64,000 nucleotides of DNA. Origin: Acidobacteriaceae bacterium. Its GTDB lineage: Bacteria; Acidobacteriota; Terriglobia; Terriglobales; Acidobacteriaceae. Of this stretch, positions 50,861 through 60,788 are shown in pieces. Below the pieces are notes generated by a model, which did no database searches, had not been told where the DNA came from, and was given only the letters and a program-made list of their open reading frames with translations. The DNA is taken from contig JASHOQ010000018.1 of NCBI GenBank assembly GCA_030041045.1, positions 25,327 through 89,326 of the forward strand, given 5' to 3'. The position numbers and the translations under genes were made by a program. Numbering within the stretch: position 1 is the first letter of the stretch; every line of letters starts with the position of its first letter.

Positions 50861-52810
50861 ATGCAGCGGCGCCTGGCTGGCTTGCCGTCCGTGAGGCTTG
50901 ACGTGGTAATGGAACCGGAAGACCGCCGTAGCGCCGGGCCAACCGAAGCCGGGCATCTCGAGAACGCGCCTGCCCCGCCGGCCCAGCGCGCGCCGCGCCG
51001 CCAGGGCATTCGCACCTACGCCCTTCTCATCCTCGCCACGGCCGCGGTCACGGTCATCGTCACCAGCCTGTGCCTGCTGCTCATCCGTCACCGTTTGCGC
51101 GAACAGGTGGAAGCCGACGTATCCCAGGACCTCGAGCGCTCCGTCGTCAGCTTTCAAGACCTTCAGGCCGAGCGGCTGCGCTCTCTCGATCGCGAAAACG
51201 CGCTCCTCGCCGAGCTGCCTACGCTCAAGGCGCTCATGACCAGCGGCGACGACCGCACCATCCAGGACGGCGCCCAGGAGTTCTGGCAGATCAGCAGCAC
51301 CGACCTGTTCGCGCTCGCCAACGCCAGCGGCCGCATCGTCGCCATTTATACCCGCAACGCCTCACCCGGCGGCACGCTGCGGCAGGGCCTCTCCAACCTG
51401 CTTGCCTCTCCCGGCAAGCACTATCTCATCGCCGGCGGCTCGCTCTACTCCTGTTCCGTGCGTCCGCTCTTCTTCGGCAGCGCGGAAACCGGCACCCTCC
51501 TCGGCTATGTGGTCAGCGGCGTCTCTCTCGAGCGCACGGTGCGCGAGATCAGCCAGCCCACCGGCGTTGACGCCGCCTTCCTCAGCGCGGGTGAGGCCGT
51601 CGCCGGCACGCTCGCTCCCGCCATGCAGGCCAGCCTGGCCCGCCAGCCGCTGCTGCTCGCCGCCACTCCCCGCGCGCCCTCCACGGTGAAAATCGGCGAC
51701 TCCAGTTTTCTCGCCGCCGCTGAAGATCTTTCCGCCTCTTCCACCGCTCCGCTCGAGCTCGTCGTTCTCAAGTCTCTTGAGCCCGCGGCCCAATCCATCA
51801 ACCGCATCGATCGCATGGTGCTCTCGGCCGGCCTGTTCGCTCTGCTTTGCGGCGCCGCTCTGGTCACCATCCTTTCTCGCTTGGTCACGCGCCCCCTGGA
51901 AGAGCTCTCGCGCAGCGTCCGCGCCTTCGGCCGCGGCGACAGCAAGTATCGCGTGCCCCGCCACGGCACCCAGGAGGTGCGCCAGCTCAGCCAGGCTTTT
52001 GCCGCCATGCGGCGCCAGATTCAGGAAGCCAATCGCGCCCTGCTCGAGTCGGAGCGCCTGGCCACCATCGGCAGCATGGCCAGTTCCGTCTCTCACGATC
52101 TGCGCCATTATCTCGCCGCCATCTACGCCAACTCTGAGTTTCTTGCCTCTGACCGTCTTTCTTCCAAGGAGCGCGCCGAAATCTTCACCGACATTCGCGC
52201 CGCGGTGCTCGGCACCACGGACATGATCGAGTCGCTGCTCATTTTCAGCCGCACCGGCACCAATCCGCGCCGCTCGCCTGAGCTCATGGCCACGCTGCTT
52301 GAGCGCGCCCTGGCCCTGGTCCGCGCGCATCCTGATGCTGAAGGCGTCATCCTCGCTGCCCATTACGGCGATCCGGTGGAGACCTCCGTCATCGTCGACG
52401 GCAAGCAGGTCGAGCGCGCCATTTTCAACCTGCTGCTCAACGCATGCCAGGCGGCCCGTTGCGGCCCTGAGGCGCACCAGGTCACGGCCACGCTCGAAGT
52501 GCAGGAACAATGTGTGCTCGTCAACGTAGTCGACAACGGCGCCGGCGTGCCCGAGAGAATCCGCGGCAGCCTTTTTGAGCCGTTTGTCAGTGAAGGAAAA
52601 CAGAAGGGAACCGGCCTTGGCCTCACGCTGGCTCACTGCATCGCCCTGGAGCACGGAGGAGAAGTCGCTCTCCTGAGCAGCCGTTCAGGGGAAACCATCT
52701 TCCAGATGAAGATTGCGCGCGCTCCTGAGGTCCAGGATTCCGCGCCGGCGCCGGAGACCGATGGCCGCAATGGGGTGATCGAACATGAGAATGCACGGAT
52801 ACGGAAATAG
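50861..52810 (+). CDS. Membrane sensor histidine kinase
   Basis: Sensor kinase (649 aa). One transmembrane helix near residues 52-73 is followed by an extracytoplasmic sensor domain (about 75-310), a second helix (about 313-333) and a HAMP domain (about 335-390). The H-box is SSVSHDLRHYLAAI with H412. The ATPase domain shows FNLLLNACQAAR, VVDNGAGVP and GTGLGLTLAHCIALEHGG. It has no canonical DHp sequence of the EnvZ/PhoR type (HDLRHYL, not HELRTPL), so it is nearer the NtrB-like kinases. Its end overlaps the porin-like gene by 26 bp. The extracytoplasmic ligand is unknown. ATG 50909 is an alternative start. Confidence 0.9.
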   Translation: MQRRLAGLPSVRLDVVMEPEDRRSAGPTEAGHLENAPAPPAQRAPRRQGIRTYALLILATAAVTVIVTSLCLLLIRHRLREQVEADVSQDLERSVVSFQDLQAERLRSLDRENALLAELPTLKALMTSGDDRTIQDGAQEFWQISSTDLFALANASGRIVAIYTRNASPGGTLRQGLSNLLASPGKHYLIAGGSLYSCSVRPLFFGSAETGTLLGYVVSGVSLERTVREISQPTGVDAAFLSAGEAVAGTLAPAMQASLARQPLLLAATPRAPSTVKIGDSSFLAAAEDLSASSTAPLELVVLKSLEPAAQSINRIDRMVLSAGLFALLCGAALVTILSRLVTRPLEELSRSVRAFGRGDSKYRVPRHGTQEVRQLSQAFAAMRRQIQEANRALLESERLATIGSMASSVSHDLRHYLAAIYANSEFLASDRLSSKERAEIFTDIRAAVLGTTDMIESLLIFSRTGTNPRRSPELMATLLERALALVRAHPDAEGVILAAHYGDPVETSVIVDGKQVERAIFNLLLNACQAARCGPEAHQVTATLEVQEQCVLVNVVDNGAGVPERIRGSLFEPFVSEGKQKGTGLGLTLAHCIALEHGGEVALLSSRSGETIFQMKIARAPEVQDSAPAPETDGRNGVIEHENARIRK

Positions 52811-54413
52811 AACGCTTCCAGGTCCTGATCGTGTCTTTCGCGTTTTGCCGCTCATGCTGGCAATCTCCGTGAACGCGGCGCAACGGCTCGGCGCCCAGTC
52901 CGCTGCGCCCTCCGTCGCGCAGCAGATCCAGAAGCTCACCGACTCGATCGCGCGCACGCAATCTCTGCTTGATGAATCGCAGCGCCAGTTGGACGAGATG
53001 CGCCGCCAGCTGTCTGCCCTCGAAGAACAGGTTTCGCCGGGCCAGGTCTCACCGAGCCCGGTCACGCAGGGCGCTCCGGGACAAGCTGCCGCGCCGGCGC
53101 CGCCTGCGGCTGAATCCGCTCCCTCGTCTTCTGCGCCGGAAGCCGCTCCGCCCTCCGCTGAGTCATCTTCCGCGTCCCTCGACGATCTCCGCGAGCGTCA
53201 GTCCTTCAATGAGTCGCAAATCTCCACGCTCGATCAGGAAAAGGTCGAGAGCGAGTCGAAGTATCCCGTGCGTCTCACCGGCCTGCTGCTCTTCAATGGC
53301 TTTGCCAACACCGCCGCGGTCGACGAAGCGGCCACGCCCGCCGTAGCCGTATCCGGTCCGGGAAGCACCGGCGCCTCCGTGCGCCAAACCGTGCTCGGCC
53401 TCGATGCGCGCGGCCCGCACCTGCTCGGCGCGCGCAGCTTCGCTGATCTGCGTGTCGACTTCAATGGCATTCCCGCATCGGGCGGCGGCGACCCCGGATA
53501 CTACAACGCCGACTCCACCCTCCTGCGCCTGCGCACTGCCCACGCCGCCTTGCTCTGGAACCGCACCGAGGCCTACTTTGCCCTCGACCGGCCCATTTTC
53601 AGCGCCGATGCGCCCAGCTCGCTCACCGCCGTCGCCGAGCCTCCGCTGGCTTGGTCCGGCAATCTCTGGACCTGGAACCCGCAGTTCGGCGCGCGGCAGG
53701 ACCTCGCCCTCGGCGCGGCGCGCGATCTGCGTCTTGAAGCGGCGTTGCTCGACGTCGGTGACGCTCCGCTCACCGCCCTGGCTTACGCTTCAACCTCCAC
53801 CCCGCCCGCTCCGGCCAGCAGCGCGGAACAGAGCCGGTGGCCCGGTGCGGAAGCGCGCATCGCTCTCCTCGGCTCGGAATCCGACGAGACCTCCAGCCAT
53901 CTCGGCGTCGGCGGTTACTTCGCCCCGCATCGCACTGCCTTCGGCAACACCTTTGACGCCTGGGCGGCTACGCTCGACGCCGGCCTGCATCTGCCCGCGC
54001 GCCTCGAAGCGAGCGCAAGCTCCTACCGCGGCCTCGCTCTCGGCGGCCTGGGCGGCGGCGCCTACAAGGATTTCGTCTATTACCAGGACCCGCTCTCCCG
54101 CGAAGTGTATATGCGCGCGCTCGACGATGTGGGCGGCTGGGCGCAGCTCAAGGAGAAAATCAACGAGCGTGTCGAGCTCAACGGCGCCTTCGGCATCGAC
54201 AATGCCTTCGCCGGCGAGGTGCGCCGCTACGCCACGCCCGACAGCTTCTATCAGAACCTCGCACGCAATCGCACCTATACTGGGAATGTCATTTTCAGCC
54301 CCAGTGCGTATCTGCTGTTTTCGCTCGAATACCGGCACATCGCCAGCTCGCCGGTCTCGGCCTCGGAGGCCGAATCCAACGTCATCGGTATCGCCGCAGG
54401 ATACAAGTTCTGA
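52785..54413 (+). CDS. Porin-like outer-membrane protein with N-terminal coiled coil
   Basis: Exported protein of 542 aa. After a signal-like N-terminus (LPLMLAISVNAAQRLGAQ) a coiled coil (about 45-85, QKLTDSIARTQSLLDESQ onward) precedes a Pro/Ala/Ser-rich linker and a long series of amphipathic strands ending NVIGIAAGYKF, the terminal phenylalanine of outer-membrane barrels. The layout resembles trimeric porins with a periplasmic coiled coil. Translationally coupled both to the kinase (26-bp overlap) and to the cupredoxin gene (TGATG), so it is probably part of the same response. Confidence 0.8.
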   Translation: MRMHGYGNRTLPGPDRVFRVLPLMLAISVNAAQRLGAQSAAPSVAQQIQKLTDSIARTQSLLDESQRQLDEMRRQLSALEEQVSPGQVSPSPVTQGAPGQAAAPAPPAAESAPSSSAPEAAPPSAESSSASLDDLRERQSFNESQISTLDQEKVESESKYPVRLTGLLLFNGFANTAAVDEAATPAVAVSGPGSTGASVRQTVLGLDARGPHLLGARSFADLRVDFNGIPASGGGDPGYYNADSTLLRLRTAHAALLWNRTEAYFALDRPIFSADAPSSLTAVAEPPLAWSGNLWTWNPQFGARQDLALGAARDLRLEAALLDVGDAPLTALAYASTSTPPAPASSAEQSRWPGAEARIALLGSESDETSSHLGVGGYFAPHRTAFGNTFDAWAATLDAGLHLPARLEASASSYRGLALGGLGGGAYKDFVYYQDPLSREVYMRALDDVGGWAQLKEKINERVELNGAFGIDNAFAGEVRRYATPDSFYQNLARNRTYTGNVIFSPSAYLLFSLEYRHIASSPVSASEAESNVIGIAAGYKF

Positions 54414-55135
54414 TGAGAAGCAAGCGCATCTCTGCCGGGCTGCTTCTGGCCGTCGCCCTCGCCGCGCTCCTCGGGCGCGCCCGCCAGCCCGTCCCCTCTG
54501 ACGCGACCGCCGAGCTGCGCCTGCGCCTCGCCGCCCCTCAACCTGCGAAATCCCGCGCCGTCCCCGCGGTTATCTGGCTCGAGCCGCTCCCGGGAACGCC
54601 GGCTCTGCCTTTTGCCCCGCAGGGCGCGTACACGCTGCTGCAGAAGAACCGCACCTTCGTTCCTCATCTGCAGGTGGTTCCCGTCGGCAGTGTGGTCGCC
54701 TTTCCCAACGCCGATCCCTTCTTCCACAATGTCTTCTCGCTGTTTGACGGCAAGCGCTTCGACCTCGGCCTCTATGAAGCCGGCTCCAGCAAATCCGTCA
54801 CCTTCTCGCGCGAGGGGGTTTCGTATATCTTCTGCAACATTCATCCGGAGATGAGCGCCGTCATTCTCACCCTCTCCACGCCCCTCTACACCATCGCCGA
54901 TCGATCCAACGCCTTCGACCTCCACGGCATTCCCCCCGGCGACTACCGCCTTCACTTCTGGATCGAAGGCGTCCCGCAGCCCGTTCTCTCCGGCCTCGAC
55001 CGCCGCATCCATCTCCCGCCGCACGCTGTCGATCTCGGCAGCATCGAAGCGCCCATCGCCGGTGCCGCGAACACGGCCGCGCACAAGAACAAATACGGCC
55101 AGCCCTACCCCGCCCAGGCCGATTCTCCCTACTGA
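54413..55135 (+). CDS. Exported cupredoxin-like (type 1 copper) protein
   Basis: A 240-aa protein with an N-terminal signal anchor or signal peptide and a plastocyanin-like domain. Type 1 copper ligands are visible as H105 (DPFFHNVFS) and C141, H144, M147 (FCNIHPEMSAV). A second, beta-sandwich part follows (FDLHGIPPGDYRLHFWIEG), similar to carboxypeptidase-regulatory-like modules. Related proteins occur in methylamine-utilisation annotations, but no such pathway is present. It shares one base with the upstream porin-like gene and is the last gene of the two-component operon. Confidence 0.85.
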   Translation: MRSKRISAGLLLAVALAALLGRARQPVPSDATAELRLRLAAPQPAKSRAVPAVIWLEPLPGTPALPFAPQGAYTLLQKNRTFVPHLQVVPVGSVVAFPNADPFFHNVFSLFDGKRFDLGLYEAGSSKSVTFSREGVSYIFCNIHPEMSAVILTLSTPLYTIADRSNAFDLHGIPPGDYRLHFWIEGVPQPVLSGLDRRIHLPPHAVDLGSIEAPIAGAANTAAHKNKYGQPYPAQADSPY

Positions 55136-55501
55136 CACCTTTGCCCCGCCGGGCAGAATTCCGGCTTTTCCATCGGATTTGCCCGCGCTCGTACCGTGCG
55201 CGGCCGGGGCCCCGGCATCGCCGGCCGGCCGGCCCCGCTCAATCTGCTGGACTTGCGGGTTACCGAAAGGCGCTCTTACGCGCGGATGCACCCGGGTAAT
55301 GGTACTAACCTAAGTGGACTGCTGCCACGCAAATGCATCGATCTAATACGTTTGTGCTATTTTGACTTTCGCGTTCAACGGTAACCTTATAGGTGAAATG
55401 ATTTATTAGATTTGTCAGCATCTTTCTTGCCCGGCGCGTTTTTTCAGCCGATAAATTAAGAAGGCGCCGGGGGGCCGGAAGGATGATGGGAAGGTAAACC
55501 A
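55136..55501. other. Intergenic region upstream of TadG-like gene
   Basis: 366 bp that is GC-rich at first and AT-rich from about 55330. A weak promoter-like pair (TTGACT at 55362, CTTATA at 55386) is the only candidate signal. GGAAGG before GGTAAACCA leads to ATG 55502. No gene or known RNA motif is recognised. Confidence 0.5.
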
Positions 55502-56896
55502 ATGAGCTCGCAAACCATAGTTCGGATCAGCTCGCACTTGCGTTTCGGCAGAACCTTCGCGTCCAGATTCATGCGCGGCGAAAGCGGACAGGCGGTCGTT
55601 TTCTCGGCGATGTGCCTCACCACCCTCATGGGGGCGATGGCGCTGGCGGTTGACGTGGGCAGCATCCACTATCAGCAGGTCCAATTGCAGACCGCGGCTG
55701 ATTCCGCGGCCATCGCCGCCGGCCTGGAGCTGGGCAACTGCAGCGACGCGGTTTGCAGCAACATGCAAACGGCGGCGGAGAAGGCTCTGGTTGAAGACGG
55801 CATTACCAGTTCCACGGTTACCCCGCAGGTGAATGTGTGCACCCTCTCCGCCACCTCGGGGTTGGGCATGATTATTAATGTTGGCCCGTGCATGCTGGGA
55901 TCGAGCGACCCCAACAAAGGCAACGCGCACATGGCTGAGGTGGTGCTCACCGAGCCGCAAAGCACGATCTTCGGCGCCCTCTTCGGGATTCGTACCTTCA
56001 ACCTGATGGCGCGCGCGGAAGCCGGCGATGCCTACGTCAATTCGAGCGGCGGCGGCAACTGCATCTGGACCAATGGCCTCTATTTCAACAGTTCCAACGG
56101 CGCCTTTAATTTGACCGGTTGCGGCATCTACGACAACGGCACCCTGCAAACCAACAGCGGCGACAGCGTCACTTCCAACTCCACTTTCCTTTATTACGGA
56201 TCGTGGAGCCCCAACAACTGCAACAGCAGCTGCACATGGACCCTGGGAGACTCGGAAACGCAGCCGACCCACACCACAACTCAGCAGGCTGACCCGCTGG
56301 CCAGCCTGGCGGCGCCCAGCCAGCCGGCGGCATCTTCAACCGCCAGCGACACCACGCCGAATAGCGGCACCACTTTGCAACCCGGTTATTACGCCAACGG
56401 CATCAATCTCAATTCGAACGTCAGCGTCAATCTCGCTCCCGGCCTCTACTACATGAACGGCTCCATCAACGTCGACAGCGGTGCGACTCTAACGTGCACC
56501 GGATGCACCGGGGGGCAGGGCGTGACGCTCTACTTTGTCAACGGAAGCTTTCAGCCAAACAGCAGCGCCACGGTCACGCTTTCGGCGCCTACTACCGATG
56601 CGACCAATAACGCCGTAGAGAATATGTTGATCTGGCAGAGCTCTTCCAATAGCTCGGGAATGGATATGGACGCCAGCACCACAGTGACCCTGAACGGCAT
56701 CATTTATCTTCCCGATGCGACACTGACCTTCAACAGCGGCTCGGGCACCACCGTCAACGCTGGAGCTACCTCCACCGCCATCGATGCGGAAGACATCTGG
56801 ATTGACTCCGGCATAACCGTCAATGTCAACGGCTCCGCCGGACTCCTCGGCGGCGGCAGCGGTCAGACGCTGGGATCGTTTGCTCTTGCGGAGTAG
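55502..56896 (+). CDS. TadG-like pilus/secretion protein with extended C-terminus
   Basis: Protein of 464 aa beginning with the Flp/Tad pilin-like segment: a basic leader, then GESGQAVVFSAMCLTTLMGAMALAVDVG (residues 23-50) as single transmembrane helix. ADSAAIAAGLEL follows, typical of TadG N-terminal domains. The rest is Ser/Thr/Asn-rich, with strands such as NLAPGLYYMNGSINVDSGATL suggesting a beta-helix-like extracellular part. It lies 3 bp before the TadE-like gene. The assembly ATPase and secretin genes are not in the window. Confidence 0.85.
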   Translation: MSSQTIVRISSHLRFGRTFASRFMRGESGQAVVFSAMCLTTLMGAMALAVDVGSIHYQQVQLQTAADSAAIAAGLELGNCSDAVCSNMQTAAEKALVEDGITSSTVTPQVNVCTLSATSGLGMIINVGPCMLGSSDPNKGNAHMAEVVLTEPQSTIFGALFGIRTFNLMARAEAGDAYVNSSGGGNCIWTNGLYFNSSNGAFNLTGCGIYDNGTLQTNSGDSVTSNSTFLYYGSWSPNNCNSSCTWTLGDSETQPTHTTTQQADPLASLAAPSQPAASSTASDTTPNSGTTLQPGYYANGINLNSNVSVNLAPGLYYMNGSINVDSGATLTCTGCTGGQGVTLYFVNGSFQPNSSATVTLSAPTTDATNNAVENMLIWQSSSNSSGMDMDASTTVTLNGIIYLPDATLTFNSGSGTTVNAGATSTAIDAEDIWIDSGITVNVNGSAGLLGGGSGQTLGSFALAE

Positions 56897-56899
56897 TTT

Positions 56900-57367
56900 A
56901 TGCAATTGATCAAAAGACTTCGGTTTTTCCGAGACGAGCGCGGGGCCAGCCTGGTGGAATTGGCGGCCCTGCTGCCTTTGTTTTTGCTGCTGTTGTTCGG
57001 CGCCATCGATTTCGCGCGGGCCTACTATCTGACCACAGAAATCGCGGCTGCAGCGCATGCCGCGGCGGCCTACGGCGCGCAGAATCCGACTGACATCACC
57101 GGCATGAAGAACGCGGCCAACGACAATGCCGGGCCGGGCCTGACGCTCTCCTTTGCCAACAGCACCCCCACCTATGGATGCGAGTGTTCAGACGGCACTG
57201 ACTACAGCGCAAGTTGCACCACCACTCCCACGTGTACCAGCACCACTGAGGTATACCGCGTGAACGTGACGGTTACCGCAACTTATTCGCCGCTGTTCCC
57301 TTGGCCCAAGATCCCTTCCTCCATGACGTTTACCAGCACGGCCTCGATGCGCAGCGCGGGCAGTTAA
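56900..57367 (+). CDS. TadE-like pilus protein
   Basis: A 155-aa protein with the TadE signature: a short basic leader, DERGASLVELAALLPLFLLLLFGAIDFARAYY (glutamate at position +5 after the cleavage-like site, then the helix). A Cys-containing extracellular domain follows with CECSDGTDYSASCTTTPTC. Minor pseudopilin of the Flp/Tad type. Directly after the TadG-like gene, so co-transcribed. Confidence 0.87.
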   Translation: MQLIKRLRFFRDERGASLVELAALLPLFLLLLFGAIDFARAYYLTTEIAAAAHAAAAYGAQNPTDITGMKNAANDNAGPGLTLSFANSTPTYGCECSDGTDYSASCTTTPTCTSTTEVYRVNVTVTATYSPLFPWPKIPSSMTFTSTASMRSAGS

Positions 57368-57481
57368 TCTCTTGAGGATTTCGCTTGACGACTCGTGCGA
57401 TCCTCCTCGTCGCCGGTTGGATGGCTGGAATGCCAAAAGGGATCGGGTAGCGGAGCGAACGGGCAAGAGAAAAGGCGATCG

Positions 57482-58024
57482 ATGAAAAAAGCAATCGATA
57501 TGCGGAAGCTGTTCCGCCTGGCGCGCGACGAGCGTGGTTCTACGCTGGTGGAATTCGCCATGACCGCGTTGCTCCTCATCCTCCTTGTGTCGGGCGTTCT
57601 TCAGTGGATCCTGGCGATGTATGCCTACCACTTTACGAGCTACGCCGCGGAGGAGGGCGCGCGCTTTGCCGCGGTGCGCGGCTACACCTGGAGCAAGAGC
57701 AAAACCACAAGCTGCTCTACATCGGCGCCCCCCAGCTTCACCATGCCCTATGAGTGCACGGCCTCCGCCGCCGATATTCAGAACTATGTAGAGAGCCTGG
57801 CGACCGGAGGGATCAACGCCAGCAACGTCACCATTGACGAGACCAGCTCGTATGTTTGGCCCGGTGAGACGCCGGATAACACCACCACCGGTTGCACCAC
57901 CAACACCAATAGTCAGGGGTGTCTGGTAAAGGTGACGGTTAGCTATAGCTTTAGTCTGTTGCCTTTCATGAAGAATCCCTCCTTGTCCTTCAGCGCCACG
58001 TCGGAAAACGTGATTCTGCAGTAA
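57482..58024 (+). CDS. TadE-like pilus protein
   Basis: A second TadE-type protein (180 aa): DERGSTLVEFAMTALLLILLVSGVLQWILAMYAYHF near residues 19-54 gives the glutamate-bearing pilin helix, followed by EEGARFAAVRGY and an extracellular part with four cysteines. I chose ATG 57482, close to the conserved helix, instead of the 29-residue longer frame. It follows the first TadE gene by 114 bp. Confidence 0.86.
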   Translation: MKKAIDMRKLFRLARDERGSTLVEFAMTALLLILLVSGVLQWILAMYAYHFTSYAAEEGARFAAVRGYTWSKSKTTSCSTSAPPSFTMPYECTASAADIQNYVESLATGGINASNVTIDETSSYVWPGETPDNTTTGCTTNTNSQGCLVKVTVSYSFSLLPFMKNPSLSFSATSENVILQ

Positions 58025-58175
58025 GAGTCGGCGCCCGCCGTAACACACGTCTGTGCCGCCCGGCGCATGATGAACAGAACCGACGCGGATACGCAGACTG
58101 AGGCGGGGTCAGCGCTGCCGATCTGAAACCGAAGCGCGCTTGCCCGGTGAGCGCACGCAAAAGCCGCCGGCTCAA

Positions 58176-58203
58176 TGGTCGGGGCGGAGGGATTCGAACC
58201 CGC
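58176..58203 (-). other. tRNA 3' fragment (probably tRNA-Pro), candidate attachment site
   Basis: On the minus strand, GGTTCGAATCCCTCCGCCCC followed by GACCA is a T-loop, the 3' half of the T-stem, the acceptor strand, the discriminator and an encoded CCA. The acceptor strand CGCCCCG-A is most like tRNA-Pro. The 5' half of the T-stem no longer pairs (GCGGG against CCCTC) and no tRNA body follows, so it is a fragment. It lies 97 bp from the integrase start, as expected for an att site; the intact tRNA would be at the far end of the element, outside this window. Confidence 0.7.
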
Positions 58204-58299
58204 TCGCCCTTTTCCAACAAGAGATTTCAAATCAGCAAATTGGACTGAGTTTCCGAAGGGTGATACCTGGGGTGATACCGCTTTGGCCAGGAGATCGCC

Positions 58300-59511
58300 A
58301 TGGAAGTCAACGTCACCAAACGCATCGAAACTCTATCCGGTAGCCGCTACTGCCCCGTGGTTTTGAACAGCAGCGGCCGGATAAAGTCCGACTGGGTCAT
58401 TGTAAACGGTAGCCAGGAAAAGCACCCCGAAGGCTCCTACTACCTCGAATGGCGCGAGAAGGGACGACGCAAGCGCCTCTCCGTAGGCAAGGACGCCGTC
58501 GTCGCATTCAACAGTCAGGTAAGAAAGATCAAAGAGCTGGAGGCCCGGGCCGAGGGGCTCGAAGTACAGCTCCCAAAAGACGACCCCAACCGCGCTCAGT
58601 TGTGTTCCGCCATGGCCGAATTCCTCAAGGAGATTAAACTCTCACGCAAAGATAAGACATGGCGAGGTTACAAGGTAGCCTTCGCGTACTTCCAGCAATC
58701 CTGCAGCAAGAAATGCGCAGACGAACTTGAACGCATCGACCTTCTCGAATTCGTGGCGTTTCTTCGTGAGAAGAAGAAGCTTGCTCCCAGAACCGTCTTC
58801 AACAAGTTCACGTGCGTGATGACCTTTCTCGAATCGCAGGGAATACCCAAGCTGTTGGGGAAGAACGACAAGCCACGCTTCGTCGAAACCGAAGTTGCGA
58901 TCTTCGAAGACAACCAACTGACGGATCTGTATCCCGTCTGCACGCTGTACCACAGGACGCTTTACGACTTCCTATTGATGACAGGCTTTCGGGAACAAGA
59001 AGCGATGCACATCACCTGGCAGAACATCCGGTTCAAGGCAAATATCGTCGAGATGCGCTGGAAGCCACAGTTCGGCTGGTCGCCAAAGGCCTACAAAGAA
59101 CGCGAGGTGCCTGTTCCGGACGAACTGCTCGAATCTCTCGAAGTCTACCGCAAGACACTTTCGGAGAAGCGCGCTGCTTCAGGAGCACTCGTATTCAGCA
59201 CTAGGAGTGGGAAATGCGACACGCACATGATCCGGGCGCTCAAGAGGAATGCAACGAAAGCTCGTCTGAATCCGAATGACTTTTGGCTGCACAAATTTCG
59301 GTCGACCTTTGCAACAGCCCACCTTCGCGCCGGCGTAGATCTGAAGACGGTAATGGCCTGGATGGGGCAAACCACGATGGATAGCATCATCCGCTATCTA
59401 AAGCCCGCCCGGAAAGACGAAGTGATCAGCAAGGTGAACCTGAGTTTCACGGGTCCGACCTTCGCCGACCGAAAGAAGTTGAACTGCTGGCCTCTGAAAC
59501 AGACGGCCTAG
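58300..59511 (+). CDS. Tyrosine recombinase/integrase
   Basis: Phage-type integrase of 403 aa. A SAM-like N-terminal DNA-binding domain (about 100-200, WRGYKVAFAYFQQSC) precedes the catalytic domain with R231 (MTGFREQEAMHI), H331 and R334 (LHKFRSTFATAHL) and nucleophile Y366 (SIIRYLKPA). The usual LGH before the tyrosine reads MGQ. It lies beside a tRNA 3' fragment, the standard insertion signature of genomic islands. Confidence 0.9.
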   Translation: MEVNVTKRIETLSGSRYCPVVLNSSGRIKSDWVIVNGSQEKHPEGSYYLEWREKGRRKRLSVGKDAVVAFNSQVRKIKELEARAEGLEVQLPKDDPNRAQLCSAMAEFLKEIKLSRKDKTWRGYKVAFAYFQQSCSKKCADELERIDLLEFVAFLREKKKLAPRTVFNKFTCVMTFLESQGIPKLLGKNDKPRFVETEVAIFEDNQLTDLYPVCTLYHRTLYDFLLMTGFREQEAMHITWQNIRFKANIVEMRWKPQFGWSPKAYKEREVPVPDELLESLEVYRKTLSEKRAASGALVFSTRSGKCDTHMIRALKRNATKARLNPNDFWLHKFRSTFATAHLRAGVDLKTVMAWMGQTTMDSIIRYLKPARKDEVISKVNLSFTGPTFADRKKLNCWPLKQTA

Positions 59512-59684
59512 CCTTTCTGATTGCAATCCGATCGCAACCTATTTGACTGGCGCCGAAGAGTGAATCTTCTGCGTTTTTCTTATGCTTTGCGCTGACGTGT
59601 TACTTGAAATTGACCGAAAACTTATTTCGACGGATCGTAATCTTGGCGTTCTTGGATTTCCGGCATAGCGAACAGGAGGAATGA

Positions 59685-59966
59685 ATGCTTATCGAACAGA
59701 TCCTTGAGCAGAAGCGAGGGGCCCTGAGGGCGAACGATATTGCCGAGATGCTCGACCTCTCGGAAAAACAAATCTACAAGATGGCTGCGACAGGCGAGAT
59801 CCCGTCGCTCAGGATTGCCAACTCGGTCCGCTTCGACCCCCAGGATTTCGCCGCCTGGTTGAAAGCCAGATCAAGCGCTCCGGATATGGAACCCCGATCG
59901 GCCACGTCAGTGCTCAGATCCCGTTCACGAGCCATTCAACGAGGGAAGCAAAGCCGAGAGATTTGA
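59685..59966 (+). CDS. Excisionase-like helix-turn-helix protein
   Basis: A 93-aa protein with a MerR/excisionase-type winged helix: RANDIAEMLDLSEKQIYKMAATGEIPSLRIANSVRFDPQDFAAWL (residues 14-58), a form common in Xis-like and plasmid regulators. AGGAGGA precedes the ATG. Together with the integrase it probably controls excision of the island. Confidence 0.8.
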   Translation: MLIEQILEQKRGALRANDIAEMLDLSEKQIYKMAATGEIPSLRIANSVRFDPQDFAAWLKARSSAPDMEPRSATSVLRSRSRAIQRGKQSREI

Positions 59967-60024
59967 CCGAGTTCCCAGCCTGCATGATGATGTCTTCCTC
60001 GTATGGCAAGTGAGGGGCAAACAA

Positions 60025-60788
<764 letters not shown>

